Source: Acidobacteriota bacterium
GTDB taxonomy: Bacteria > Acidobacteriota > Terriglobia > Bryobacterales > Bryobacteraceae
Assembly: GCA_016870915.1 (NCBI GenBank)
Contig: VFZY01000037.1
Span: forward strand, 1-39,237
DNA: 39,237 nucleotides
Direction: 5' to 3'
The position numbers and the translations under genes are program-made. How positions within the stretch are numbered: the stretch's first letter is position 1; each line of letters opens with the position of its first letter. Shown piece after piece: positions 21,990 through 30,538 of the stretch. Below the pieces are notes generated by a model. That model did not search any database and had not been told where the DNA came from. It saw nothing but the letters and a program-made list of their open reading frames with translations.

Positions 21990-22970
21990 ATGCATCGCAG
22001 TGATTCGAATCGCGGGCGGCTGAACCGCAGGGACTTTCTGGCCGCGCCGCTGGCCGGCGCACTGGCCGTTGAGGCTGCCGCACAGCGGCCCATTCCCATC
22101 ATCGATACCCACATCCATCTGTTCGACCCCACGCGTCCCGGCGGCGTTCCCTGGCCGCCCCAGACGAACGCCACCCTGTACAAGCCGGCCCTGCCGCCCC
22201 GGTACCGGGGGCTGGCCGCGCCGCACGGTATCACCGGGGCGATTGAGGTGGAGTGCAGTCCGCTGGTGGAAGACAACCAGTGGGTGCTGGACGTGGCGGA
22301 AAAGGACACCATCATGGTGGGCACGGTCGGCAACCTGGAGCCCGGCAAACCCGGCTTTCGCGCCCACCTGGACCGGTTGACGAAGAACCCTCTGTTTCGA
22401 GGCATCCGCTGGGGCACGCTGTGGGGCCGCAAGTTCACCGAAGAGATCGCGCGGCCGGAGTGCATTGCCGACCTCAAGGCGCTGGCGGCGGCGGGCCGTT
22501 CGCTTGATTCGGCCACGGCCGGCGCGGAACTGATCGCGGGCCTGGTGCGGCTGACGGACCGCGTGCCGGAACTGCGCGTGATCATCGATCATCTGCCCCA
22601 ATTCAACCCGCCCGCCGAGGCCGCGCCGTTGAAGGAGTATCAGGCGAATCTGCGTGAGTTGGCGAAGAGGCCCCAGGTGTTCGTCAAAGGGTCCGAGGTG
22701 CTGCGCCGCGTGGATGGCAAGGTGATTGAGGACCTCGCGTTCTACAAGCCGCGCCTCGATGAATTGTGGGGTCTGTTCGGCGACGACCGCATGATCTATG
22801 GCAGCGATTGGCCCAATTCCGACAACTGGGCCCCGTACGATCGCGTGTTCCGCATCGTCAATTTGTACATTCAGGGGCGCGGGCGCGAAGCGGCGGAAAA
22901 GTACTTCTGGCGGAACTCGGTGCGCGCGTACCGGTGGATGAAGCGGCACCCCTCGCAGCCCGCGGCTTAA
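21990..22970 (+). CDS. Amidohydrolase-2 family TIM-barrel hydrolase, Tat-exported
   Basis: 326 residues. A twin-arginine signal (LNRRDFLAAPLAGAL, residues 11-25) sends it to the periplasm. The metal motif DTHIHLFDP lies near residues 39-47. Other barrel elements are FRGIRWGTLWG near 138, VIIDHLPQFNPP near 197 and the final Asp ligand in MIYGSDWPNS near 271. This pattern is seen in amidohydrolase-2 proteins such as sugar-lactone hydrolases (L-fuconolactonase type) and decarboxylases; the substrate cannot be decided. GGGAGGG lies 5 bases before the ATG, and it follows the deacylase gene by 11 bases. Its stop is 3 bases from the convergent gamma-glutamyltransferase stop. Confidence 0.88.
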   Translation: MHRSDSNRGRLNRRDFLAAPLAGALAVEAAAQRPIPIIDTHIHLFDPTRPGGVPWPPQTNATLYKPALPPRYRGLAAPHGITGAIEVECSPLVEDNQWVLDVAEKDTIMVGTVGNLEPGKPGFRAHLDRLTKNPLFRGIRWGTLWGRKFTEEIARPECIADLKALAAAGRSLDSATAGAELIAGLVRLTDRVPELRVIIDHLPQFNPPAEAAPLKEYQANLRELAKRPQVFVKGSEVLRRVDGKVIEDLAFYKPRLDELWGLFGDDRMIYGSDWPNSDNWAPYDRVFRIVNLYIQGRGREAAEKYFWRNSVRAYRWMKRHPSQPAA

Positions 22971-22973
22971 CTG

Positions 22974-24806
22974 CTACCAGGCCCGCGCGGCGCGGTGGCC
23001 ATACGGGTCAGCGCCCGCCTCAATCACGCCCTGCGGCGTCACACGGACCAGCACCGGCCGCGCTCCGCTGGCCCAGCGCGAGTGCGATTGCACGATGTGG
23101 CCGCGTCCGGAAAGCTCACTTGCTGTGGCCGCCGGGATGCGCTCATCAAGCGCCAGTTCACCGGGGTTCATGGCGTGGTTGTCGAAGCTTGAGACCAGGT
23201 GGCGCGTCTCAAACCGCGGCGCCTCCACGGCCTGTTGCGCGTTCATGCCGAACTCCACCACGTTCAGGAACATCTGCAGCAGCGCCTGATCCTGGTTGTC
23301 GCCGCCGGGAGTGGAGAGCGCAATCATCGGCTGCCCGTTGCGCGTCACCAGCGCCGGGCTCAGCGTCACCCGCGGCCGCTTGCCGCCGCCCAGTTCATTC
23401 GGGTGGCCCTCGGTCAGCAGGAAGCTCTGCGCGCGCTGCGTGAGCGGAATGCCGGTGTCGCCGGCGATCACCGACGGCAGCCAGGCCCCGGAAGGCGTGG
23501 CCGCGAACATCAGGCCGTCGCGGTCAATGGCGTCGATGCACGTCGTGTCGCGCGCCATCAGTTCATCGTCAATGCGCACCCGCGCCATGTCCACCGCCGA
23601 AGGGTGAATCCCGCTGAAGCCGTCGATACGGCCCGGCCGGAACTCCATCGAAGACCGTGCTCCCACCAGCCTGCGCCGCTCCTCGGCGTAGGCCTTGGAA
23701 AGCAGCGTTTCCATGGGAACCTTGGCAAACAGCGGATCGCCGTAGTAAGTATCGCGGTCGGCGTAGGCCAGCTTCAGCACCTCCACCAGCCGGTGAATGT
23801 ACTCCGGCGAGTTGTGCCCCAGCGCCCGCGGGTCGTCGGCCTCCAGCATGTTCAGGGCCTGAAGCAGCGACGGCCCCTGGCTCCAGAAACCGGGCTTGTG
23901 GACCGTGTAGCCGCGATAGGTGGTGGCCACCGCCGGCTCCAGCTTCAGCCGGAAGGCGGCCAGATCGTCGTAGCGCAGCAGGCCGTTGTTGTCACGGCTG
24001 AACTGGTCGATGCGGCGCGCGATCTCGCCGCGGTAGAAGTAGTCGCGGACACGGTCGATGGCGGACGCCCGATCCATGCCGGCCTTCAACGCGCGCTTCT
24101 CTTCCTCCACCATGGATCGCAGGGTGCGCGCCAGGTCGGCCTGCCGGAAGACGTCGCCCACATGCGGCGTCTGGCCGCCCGCCATGAAGACGTTCTTCGA
24201 GGCCGGCCACAGGTCGAAGAACCGGCGCGAGCGCATGATGGACCCGAACCGCACCTCATCCAGCGCCGTGCCGTCGGCCAGTTCAATCGCCGGCTGAATC
24301 ACCTCCGCGAAGCTGCGCGTGCCGAACTCGCGCAGGGCCAGCAGACCTCCGTCCACCATGCCCGGCACCAGCGCCGGCATCATGCCCGCCACCGGAATCA
24401 GGCCCTTCAGTCCGTTGGGCTCCATGTTGAGGATCTCGCCCGGCTTGATGCGGCGGGCGCGGAAAAACTCGGCTGTGGCCAGCTGGGGCATGGTGCCTAC
24501 GCCGGCGATGGAGAAGACTTTGCCGTCGCGCGTGCGGATGAGAATGGGCGCTTCGCCGCCAAAGCCGAAGTGGGAGTACTCGGTGATCGACGCGGCGAAC
24601 ATGCCGGCCACACCCGCATCCACGGCATTGCCGCCGGTCACGAAAATCCGCAGGCCGGCGTCGGCGGCCGGCTCACCGCCCGTGGCGATGGCGCCGTGAA
24701 CGCCGCGCACCGCGTAGCGGGTGGTGCGCTCCTGCTCCCGCCGGCCCTGCTGCGCCAGCGCCACGGTCACGGCCAGCAGGCCGCACAAGATCCCTTTGGT
24801 TGTCAT
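22974..24806 (-). CDS. Gamma-glutamyltransferase family protein
   Basis: 610 residues, an N-terminal-nucleophile enzyme that self-cleaves into two subunits and transfers or hydrolyses gamma-glutamyl groups in the periplasm. A signal peptide covers about residues 1-19 (MTTKGILCGLLAVTVALAQ). The large-subunit start GVHGAIATGGEPAADAGLRI near 35-54 is typical. The processing site is DTTC with nucleophile Thr at residue 421; relatives usually have TTH, so the Cys is a variant. The small subunit carries LSTPGGDNQDQA near 497-508, matching the glycine-rich oxyanion segment. The ATG at 24806 is preferred: an upstream in-frame extension to 25001 would run antisense through the zinc-ribbon gene and lacks a signal peptide. 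Confidence 0.92.
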   Translation of the reverse strand: MTTKGILCGLLAVTVALAQQGRREQERTTRYAVRGVHGAIATGGEPAADAGLRIFVTGGNAVDAGVAGMFAASITEYSHFGFGGEAPILIRTRDGKVFSIAGVGTMPQLATAEFFRARRIKPGEILNMEPNGLKGLIPVAGMMPALVPGMVDGGLLALREFGTRSFAEVIQPAIELADGTALDEVRFGSIMRSRRFFDLWPASKNVFMAGGQTPHVGDVFRQADLARTLRSMVEEEKRALKAGMDRASAIDRVRDYFYRGEIARRIDQFSRDNNGLLRYDDLAAFRLKLEPAVATTYRGYTVHKPGFWSQGPSLLQALNMLEADDPRALGHNSPEYIHRLVEVLKLAYADRDTYYGDPLFAKVPMETLLSKAYAEERRRLVGARSSMEFRPGRIDGFSGIHPSAVDMARVRIDDELMARDTTCIDAIDRDGLMFAATPSGAWLPSVIAGDTGIPLTQRAQSFLLTEGHPNELGGGKRPRVTLSPALVTRNGQPMIALSTPGGDNQDQALLQMFLNVVEFGMNAQQAVEAPRFETRHLVSSFDNHAMNPGELALDERIPAATASELSGRGHIVQSHSRWASGARPVLVRVTPQGVIEAGADPYGHRAARAW

Positions 24807-24854
24807 CGAATGACCCCTCGGCAGGCCGGCGCCGCCGCGGCGTCCAACCCTGCC

Positions 24855-24860
24855 TATAAT
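24855..24860 (+). promoter_or_regulatory. Perfect -10 box TATAAT before the zinc-ribbon gene
   Basis: TATAAT ends 13 bases before the ATG at 24874, so transcription would start about 7 bases before the start codon and the message would be nearly leaderless. The expected -35 position is GC-rich (CCGCCG) and does not match. The box sits in the 67-base divergent gap to the gamma-glutamyltransferase gene. Confidence 0.4.
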
Positions 24861-24873
24861 AGTGTAACTTCGC

Positions 24874-25053
24874 ATGGACACTGGCTTTGACGCGCCGGCC
24901 GCCCCGGCGGTGGACAACCGCCCCGGAGTGGATATTCGCGACGAACAGCCGCAACTGTGGTGCCCTGTGTGCGACCAGCGCCTGGAACAGCGCAAGTGCA
25001 AACTCTTTTGCGGGCGTTGCGGCTACTACATGTCCTGCGCGGACTACATCTGA
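24874..25053 (+). CDS. Zinc-ribbon miniprotein, 59 residues
   Basis: ATG at 24874 to TGA at 25053. The N-terminal 28 residues are acidic and probably unstructured. The C-terminal half has two CxxC knuckles, C30-C33 and C46-C49, with further cysteines at 42 and 55 (KCKLFCGRCGYYMSCADYI), a four-cysteine zinc ribbon plus two extra cysteines. I recognise this as a recurring small-protein pattern but cannot name a function. It starts a tight operon: the DinB gene begins 16 bases after its stop, and the peptidase gene overlaps that one. A role in binding a partner protein or nucleic acid is possible. Confidence 0.78.
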   Translation: MDTGFDAPAAPAVDNRPGVDIRDEQPQLWCPVCDQRLEQRKCKLFCGRCGYYMSCADYI

Positions 25054-25069
25054 AGAGGAAGCGTCACGA

Positions 25070-25552
25070 ATGAGTGAAATTGCCGATCTGCTGGAACGGT
25101 TCCGGCGCGGCGGCGAACTGCTCGCCATGGCCACCACCGGCGCCGCCGGCCCGGAGCTCGATTGGAAAGCGCCCGGCAAGTGGAGCGTGCGTGAGATCGC
25201 CTGTCATCTCTCGGATTCCGAGATCGTGGGCGGGCAGCGGATCCGCCAGATCATCGCCGAGGAGGATCCCACGCTTCAGGGCTTCGATCAGGATGCCTGG
25301 GCGCGGAACCTCGACTATTCGAGGCGCAGGATTTCGCAGGCCGTGGAAATGTTCCGCCGTGTGCGCGCCGAAAACCACGAACTGCTGAAGGACCTGCCCG
25401 GGGAGGCATTCGCGCGGGCCGGAACGCACTCCGAACGGGGCCGCCTCACTCTGCTCGACCTGCTGCGAACCTACGCCGAGCACGCCGAAAATCACGTGGT
25501 GCAGCTTCGTGAAGTGCGTGCCGGGTACAAACAATCAAGGACAACCGCATGA
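25070..25552 (+). CDS. DinB family protein
   Basis: 160-residue four-helix-bundle protein of the DinB/YfiT-like superfamily. The putative metal-binding histidines are H46 (REIACHLSDSE) and H138 and H142 (RTYAEHAENHVVQL), in the usual positions. WSVREIACHLSDSE is the family signature. Some relatives are thiol-dependent (for example bacillithiol) transferases; most, including this one, have no known substrate. The ATG at 25070 has GAAGAGGAAG about 8-15 bases upstream. Its stop overlaps the M28 peptidase start in an ATGA. Confidence 0.9.
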   Translation: MSEIADLLERFRRGGELLAMATTGAAGPELDWKAPGKWSVREIACHLSDSEIVGGQRIRQIIAEEDPTLQGFDQDAWARNLDYSRRRISQAVEMFRRVRAENHELLKDLPGEAFARAGTHSERGRLTLLDLLRTYAEHAENHVVQLREVRAGYKQSRTTA

Positions 25553-27123
25553 GGTTTTCTCTTCTTCTCATGGCCGCCGGATTGGCGGCGCCGGCCGAAC
25601 TGGCCACCGAAGGCGAGCGCTGGTGGGGACACATCAAGATTCTGGCCGACGACAACATGGAAGGCCGCAACACGGGCAGTCCCGCGTATCTGCGGGCGGC
25701 CCGCTACGTGGCGCAGGAATTCGAACGCGCTGGGCTGCGGCCGGGTGGCACCGATGGCTACCAGCAGAATGTCCGGTTCCGCGTGCGGAAGATCGATGAG
25801 TCGCGGTCTTCCCTCGCCTTGGTGCGGGCGGGCCAGGCCCGGCCGCTCAAGCTCGGCGAGCACGCGACAATCGGGTTGCGCATTGACCCGGCGGCTGAAG
25901 TGGAAGCTCCCCTGATCTTCGTGGGCCACGGCCTTCGGATTCCGGAAGCCAGGCACGATGATTTCGCCGGGCTGGACCTGCGCGGCAAGATCGTCGTGAC
26001 GCTCTCCGGCGGCCCCAAGTCGCTTTCGGGAGCCCTCAAGAGCCACTATCAGACCGAGCGGCCGAAGATCCTGGGCAGCATGGGCGCGGTGGGCTCCATC
26101 GCGCTTTCGAACCCACGGTCCACCGATGTTCCGTGGGCGCGCTCATCGCTAGCCCGACTGATGCCGTCCATGGATCTGGAAGACACCTCATTCCACGATG
26201 CCCCGGGGCAGCGGATCTCGCTGGCATGGAACAACGCGCACGCGGAAATGCTGTTTGAGGGCGCGCCGGAGACGTTTACCTCAATTCTCGCCAAGGCCGA
26301 CGCGGACCAGCCGCTGCCGAAGTTCGATCTCAAGCCCTTGATTCGCGCGCGGCAGGGCGTCGATCGGTCCTCGGCGGAATCCCCCAACGTGATCGGCGTG
26401 CTGCCGGGTGTGGATCCGAAATTGCGCCATGAAGTGGTGGTGCTTTCCGCCCATCTGGATCACGTGGGCGTCGGCGAGCCCATCAACGGCGACCGCATCT
26501 ACAACGGCGCCATGGACAACGCCAGCGGCATCGCATCGCTCATCGAGATCGCGCGCGGATACCGGGAATCGGGGCGGAAGCCGGCGCGCAGCATCGCATT
26601 CGTGGCGGTCGCGGGTGAGGAGAAGGGCCTGCAGGGGTCGAAGTACTTCGCCGGGAAGCCGTCGCTGGCCAAGAACGCGCGGATGGTGGCGAACATCAAC
26701 TTTGACATGTTCCTGCCGCTGCACGAACTGAAATCGCTGCACGTGATGGGCTTGAGTGAGTCCGATCTGGGAACGGTCCTCGAACGGATCGGGCCGCAGC
26801 ACGGCGTCCAGATTCACGGCGATCCGGAGCCCGATCGCAATCTCTTCATCCGAAGCGATCAGTACAGCTTCATCCGCCAGGGTGTCCCCGCACTGGCGTT
26901 CAAGTTTGGTTTCGAAAAAGGTTCGCGCGAGGAGGGCGTTCAGAAAGCGTGGCTCAAGGAACGCTATCATGCGCCGTCCGACGATCTGGCCCAGCCCGTG
27001 GATCGCCAAGCCGCCGCCCGCTTCAACCGGCTTCTGGTGGCTCTCATCGACGAAGTGGCCACCGCCCCGCAGCGGCCCGAATGGAAGCCCGATAGCTTCT
27101 TCCGCCGGTTCGCGCGCCCATAG
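25549..27123 (+). CDS. M28 family zinc aminopeptidase, exported
   Basis: 524-residue metallopeptidase releasing N-terminal amino acids in the periplasm or outside. A short signal peptide covers about residues 1-16. A protease-associated-like insert lies roughly at residues 100-250 (PLIFVGHGLRIPE). The zinc ligands follow in order: His in SAHLDH near 302, Asp in GAMDNASG near 324, Glu pair in AGEEKGLQGS near 356, Asp in NINFDMF near 386, and His in RYHAPSDD near 474. The pattern is complete, so an active enzyme is expected. Translation is coupled to the DinB gene by the ATGA overlap, the third gene of the zinc-ribbon operon. Confidence 0.94.
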   Translation: MRFSLLLMAAGLAAPAELATEGERWWGHIKILADDNMEGRNTGSPAYLRAARYVAQEFERAGLRPGGTDGYQQNVRFRVRKIDESRSSLALVRAGQARPLKLGEHATIGLRIDPAAEVEAPLIFVGHGLRIPEARHDDFAGLDLRGKIVVTLSGGPKSLSGALKSHYQTERPKILGSMGAVGSIALSNPRSTDVPWARSSLARLMPSMDLEDTSFHDAPGQRISLAWNNAHAEMLFEGAPETFTSILAKADADQPLPKFDLKPLIRARQGVDRSSAESPNVIGVLPGVDPKLRHEVVVLSAHLDHVGVGEPINGDRIYNGAMDNASGIASLIEIARGYRESGRKPARSIAFVAVAGEEKGLQGSKYFAGKPSLAKNARMVANINFDMFLPLHELKSLHVMGLSESDLGTVLERIGPQHGVQIHGDPEPDRNLFIRSDQYSFIRQGVPALAFKFGFEKGSREEGVQKAWLKERYHAPSDDLAQPVDRQAAARFNRLLVALIDEVATAPQRPEWKPDSFFRRFARP

Positions 27124-27136
27124 CCCCGTCCATAGG

Positions 27137-27180
27137 CCGGTAAAGCTCCGTTGTAAAACCGGTAAAGCTCCGTTGTAAAA
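27137..27180 (+). repeat. Perfect 22-base tandem duplication before the acyl-CoA ligase
   Basis: CCGGTAAAGCTCCGTTGTAAAA occurs at 27137-27158 and again, without mismatch, at 27159-27180. It lies in the 87-base gap between the M28 peptidase and the acyl-CoA ligase. The end of the second copy forms TAAAAT (27176-27181), a -10-like hexamer 30 bases before the ligase ATG. TTGTAA in the first copy (27151-27156) could act as a -35 with 19-base spacing. Confidence 0.9.
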
Positions 27181-27210
27181 TAAGACCCTCAGTCCGGGAC
27201 AGAACTGGCC

Positions 27211-28797
27211 ATGTTCATTCCACTTACACCCATCCGCTTCCTGCAGCGCGCCAATGACCTGTTCGGGCACAAAGTTGGCGTCATCTCAGGCGACCGCGAG
27301 TTCACCTACGCCCAGTTTGCCGAACGCTGCCACCGTTTGGCCGACGCGCTCAAGGCCCTGGGTATCCGTCCCGGGGATCGAGTCGCGTACCTCAGCTTCA
27401 ACACCCACCAGTTGCTGGAAGGCTACTACGGCGTGGTGCAGGCCAAGGGCATCGTGATGCCGCTCAACGTGCGGCTCTCCATCGGCGAGTTGAAGACCAT
27501 CCTGAACCACTCCGGCGCCCGTGTGCTGATGTTTGAGAATGACTTCGCCGGCCTGGTCGAAACGTTCCGCAAGGAGTGCCCCGCCATCGAGCGCTACATC
27601 ACGCTCGACGCCTCAAGCGAGGCCGCCGACATGTCCTACGAAGCGCTGCTCGCCACCGGGGAGCCCCACCGCGCGGACATTTTCAGCTTCGACGAAAACT
27701 CCGTGGCGGAGCTGTTCTACACCAGCGGATCCACCGGCACGCCCAAGGGTGTCACCCTCACCCACCGTACGCTCTATCTGCACGCCATGAGCGTTGCCAC
27801 CATGAGCGAGCGCGTGCATGAGATGGTGGACCTCCATACCATCCCGCTCTTCCACGCCAACGGCTGGGGGCGTCCGCAGTCTTCCACCATGCTCGGCATC
27901 CCGCAGGTGATGGTGCGCCGCTTCGAACCGGCCGGCGTCCTCAAGCTGATTGAACAGCACCGCGCCACCGACATGAGTCTGGTGCCCACCATGGCGAACG
28001 CTCTGCTCAACCACCCGGAACTGGACCGGTTCAATCTGAGCAGCCTGCGCCGCGTGATGATCGGCGGCGCGGCCTCGTCGCCCGAATTGATCGCCCGGCT
28101 GGAAAAGGCCTTGGGCTGCGACGTCTACGCCGGCTACGGCCTCACCGAGACAGCGCCGGTCCTCACCTCGTCGCGCGACAAAGGTCTGGACTATGGCAGC
28201 GATGAGGAACGCCAGCGCCGCCGCGCCATGGCCGGCTGGCCGGTGCCTGGCGTCGAAGTGCGCGTGGTCGATGGCGACCTGAACGATGTGGCGCGCGACA
28301 TGGAAGCCATCGGTGAAGTGGTGGCCCGCGGTGACCATGTCATGGCTGGCTACTACCGTGAGCCTGACGCCACAGGAGCCGTCATGACCGGCGGCTGGTT
28401 CCACACCGGCGACATGGCCGTGTGGGACAACGAAGGGTACATCCACATCGTCGACCGCAAGAAAGAGATCATCATCTCGGGCGGCGAAAACATCTCCTCC
28501 ATCGAGGTGGAGAAAGCGATCTTCGCCCATCCCGCAGTCTTCGAGTGCGCCGTGGTGGCCGCGCCCGATGAGCGCTGGGGCGAAGTGCCCGCCGCGATCA
28601 TTGTCCTGAAGCCTGGTGAAACCCTCAGCGCCGAAGACCTGATGAAGTTCCTCGAATCGCGCCTGGGCCGCTTCAAGCTGCCTCGCCTCATCGAGTTCAG
28701 TCCGGACGCCCTGCCCAAGACCGGTACCGGCAAGATCCGGAAGCTGGTGCTGCGTGAGAGGTTCTGGACCGGCAAGGAAAAGCGCGTTCAGGGGTGA
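27211..28797 (+). CDS. AMP-forming fatty acid/acyl-CoA ligase
   Basis: 528-residue enzyme of the ANL superfamily that activates a carboxylic acid with ATP and joins it to CoA, cytosolic or membrane-associated. All core motifs are present: the P-loop YTSGSTGTPKGVTLTH near 169-184, GYGLTE near 307-312, the GWFHTGD motif near 394-400, the hinge DRKKEIIISGGENI near 413-426 and the C-terminal catalytic Lys in KTGTGKIRK near 505-513. The overall pattern resembles medium- and long-chain ligases. Its TGA overlaps the start of the methyltransferase gene in a GTGA. Confidence 0.94.
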   Translation: MFIPLTPIRFLQRANDLFGHKVGVISGDREFTYAQFAERCHRLADALKALGIRPGDRVAYLSFNTHQLLEGYYGVVQAKGIVMPLNVRLSIGELKTILNHSGARVLMFENDFAGLVETFRKECPAIERYITLDASSEAADMSYEALLATGEPHRADIFSFDENSVAELFYTSGSTGTPKGVTLTHRTLYLHAMSVATMSERVHEMVDLHTIPLFHANGWGRPQSSTMLGIPQVMVRRFEPAGVLKLIEQHRATDMSLVPTMANALLNHPELDRFNLSSLRRVMIGGAASSPELIARLEKALGCDVYAGYGLTETAPVLTSSRDKGLDYGSDEERQRRRAMAGWPVPGVEVRVVDGDLNDVARDMEAIGEVVARGDHVMAGYYREPDATGAVMTGGWFHTGDMAVWDNEGYIHIVDRKKEIIISGGENISSIEVEKAIFAHPAVFECAVVAAPDERWGEVPAAIIVLKPGETLSAEDLMKFLESRLGRFKLPRLIEFSPDALPKTGTGKIRKLVLRERFWTGKEKRVQG

Positions 28798-29582
28798 GCG
28801 CGGCTCCCAACATCTACGTCGACATCCCCTGTGCCGATGAAGACCGGGATGCCCTCATCGCGGAACTCTACGGCGCGGGCACGCTCGGCATCGAGGAACT
28901 GCCCGGCCTGCTGCGTGCCTTCTTCGATGACCATGCGGCCGCGGCTCGATTTGGCGCCCCCTGCGTGGACGAGACCGATTGGGTGGAGGTCTCCCGCCAG
29001 GCTTGGCCCGCCCAGCCCGTCGGCGAGCGCTTCTGGCTTGCCGCGCCTTGGGACGAGCAGCCGCCGCCCGGCGGACGCATCCGGCTCACCTATCAAACGG
29101 GCGTCGCGTGCGGCAGCGGTGTGCATCCCTGCACCCAGATGTGCCTCGCGGCTCTTGAGCGCCACGCACCCGCGGCCACGGCATTCCTCGATGTCGGCTG
29201 CGGTGCGGGCCTTCTGTCAATGGCTGCGCGCGCCTTGGGTGTGGCAGGCATCGCTGCCTGCGATATCGAGCTCGACGCTCTGCTCGCCACGCGGGGCAAC
29301 GGCGTGGCGGATGTCTTCGCCGGCTCGGCGCGTGCTGTGCGAAGCCGGACATTCGATCTCGCAATCTCCAACATCAGCGGCGAAGAGAACATCGCCATGG
29401 CCGCGGACCTCATGCGCGTGCTCGCCCTGGGCGGAACGCTGATCGTGTCGGGCTTCCGCGCCGGGGAAGCGGCCCGCGTTCGCACAGCCTATGCCGCGCT
29501 GACGCTGGCCGAAGAGCTGGACGACAGCGGCTGGAGCTGCCTGATCTTAAGGTGCCCCGCCCCCTCAGCCGACAACGCATAG
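28794..29582 (+). CDS. PrmA-like ribosomal protein L11 methyltransferase
   Basis: 262-residue SAM-dependent methyltransferase. The SAM-binding loop is DVGCGAGLLSMAA near 133-145. The linker GVACGSGVHPCTQMCLAAL (near 101-119) corresponds to the PrmA signature GTGxHPTT. SNISGEEN near 193 stands where PrmA has its Asn-Ile motif. The N-terminal substrate-recognition domain (about 1-85) is shorter than in E. coli PrmA (293 residues in total). Trimethylation of ribosomal protein L11 is the family function; another protein substrate cannot be excluded. The start is GTG, overlapping the acyl-CoA ligase stop. Confidence 0.82.
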   Translation: MSAAPNIYVDIPCADEDRDALIAELYGAGTLGIEELPGLLRAFFDDHAAAARFGAPCVDETDWVEVSRQAWPAQPVGERFWLAAPWDEQPPPGGRIRLTYQTGVACGSGVHPCTQMCLAALERHAPAATAFLDVGCGAGLLSMAARALGVAGIAACDIELDALLATRGNGVADVFAGSARAVRSRTFDLAISNISGEENIAMAADLMRVLALGGTLIVSGFRAGEAARVRTAYAALTLAEELDDSGWSCLILRCPAPSADNA

Positions 29583-29583
29583 G

Positions 29584-29611
29584 GCCCCCTTTGGCGGCTG
29601 AAAAATGGGGC
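29584..29611. terminator. Weak hairpin between convergent genes
   Basis: GCCCC (29584-29588) can pair with GGGGC (29607-29611) across an 18-base loop containing AAAAA, in the 29 bases between the prmA-like stop and the pentapeptide-repeat stop. On the minus strand the loop reads TTTTT. The stem is short, so a terminator role is only suggested. Confidence 0.25.
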
Positions 29612-30538
29612 TTAGTCGTCGCCGTTTCGCCGCATCGCCGGCCGCTCAGCGCCGGACCCCTTGATGTAGGGTCCCCGCGACCCGTTCGGAAGCACCGTCT
29701 CGCTCGATGTCAACGCCTGCGCCAACTGGTTCTCTGTCAGCTCCCGCGCCCCGCGCAGATCGGCCCCGCGAAAGTCCGCCGCGTAAAGATGGGCATCGCC
29801 AAACCGGCATCCGGAAAGGATGCACCGCCGGAACGTGGCGCCCTCAAGCACCGCCTCCCGAAAGTCACCGCCGGCCACCACCGCGTCGTCAAAGCGCGAT
29901 TGGGGCAACTTCGCCTGCAGGAAACGTCCGCCCTCCATCGTCGCGTGGGAGAAATCGCAGTTCGTCAACTGAGCGCCCGTGAAACTCACATCCAGCGCCG
30001 CAATCTGGTTGAACCGGCAGAGCTGCGCCGTCACCTTATGCAGATTCGCTTCATCCAGCGTGGCCCCGGTAAAGTGACACTCGAACATTCTGGCGGAATG
30101 GAACGCCGCTCGTTCCATCCTGGCGCCGGAAAAGTCCGCATTCCGCATCGCCGCGCCGGGCAGCCGCGCCTGTTCCATCCGGGCGCGGCGCAGTCGAGTG
30201 CCGTCCAGTGCCGCCCCAGCCAGGTTCGCCCCATCCAGGAACGCGCCGTCGAAATCGGCTTCCTTCAAGTTCGCGTCGCAGAGATCGATTTTGCGAAGCA
30301 GCGCCGCTTGCAGAACCGCTCGCACCAGGCTGGCCCGGCTCAGGTCGCAACCGGTGAGTTCACAGTCCACCAGCGTCGACTCATCGAAGATCGCCCCGCT
30401 CAGGTTGGCGCGATCCAAGCGCAATTCAACGAACTGCTCGCGGCGGAACACCGCCTGATGCCCCAGGTCGCCATCCCGCAGCCACTGGGCGTGCGACGCC
30501 AGAATCGTCTCCCAGTTCCGGGTTTTCGTGGCCGTCAT
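29612..30538 (-). CDS. Pentapeptide-repeat protein
   Basis: 308 residues. From about residue 36 to 280 the sequence is a nearly unbroken series of A(D/N)LXX-type five-residue repeats (RLDRANLSGAIFDES, DADFRGADLRGA-like), which fold as a right-handed quadrilateral beta helix. The first 35 residues (ETILASHAQWLRDGD) form a helical cap found in many such proteins. The last 28 are a charged tail. No signal peptide, so cytosolic. Some family members mimic DNA and protect gyrase (Qnr, MfpA), but most have no known role. It is convergent with the prmA-like gene and divergent from the dehydrogenase operon (98-base gap). Confidence 0.92.
   Translation of the reverse strand: MTATKTRNWETILASHAQWLRDGDLGHQAVFRREQFVELRLDRANLSGAIFDESTLVDCELTGCDLSRASLVRAVLQAALLRKIDLCDANLKEADFDGAFLDGANLAGAALDGTRLRRARMEQARLPGAAMRNADFSGARMERAAFHSARMFECHFTGATLDEANLHKVTAQLCRFNQIAALDVSFTGAQLTNCDFSHATMEGGRFLQAKLPQSRFDDAVVAGGDFREAVLEGATFRRCILSGCRFGDAHLYAADFRGADLRGARELTENQLAQALTSSETVLPNGSRGPYIKGSGAERPAMRRNGDD

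Noticed and set aside
23199-24890. 563-codon frame antisense to the gamma-glutamyltransferase
   Set aside because: His/Arg-rich composition and no domain; the minus-strand enzyme is complete with its signal peptide and catalytic motif.
24807-25001. Longer N-terminus of the gamma-glutamyltransferase
   Set aside because: The extension lies antisense to the zinc-ribbon gene, is Arg/Ser/Gly-rich without a signal peptide, while the ATG at 24806 gives a clean one.
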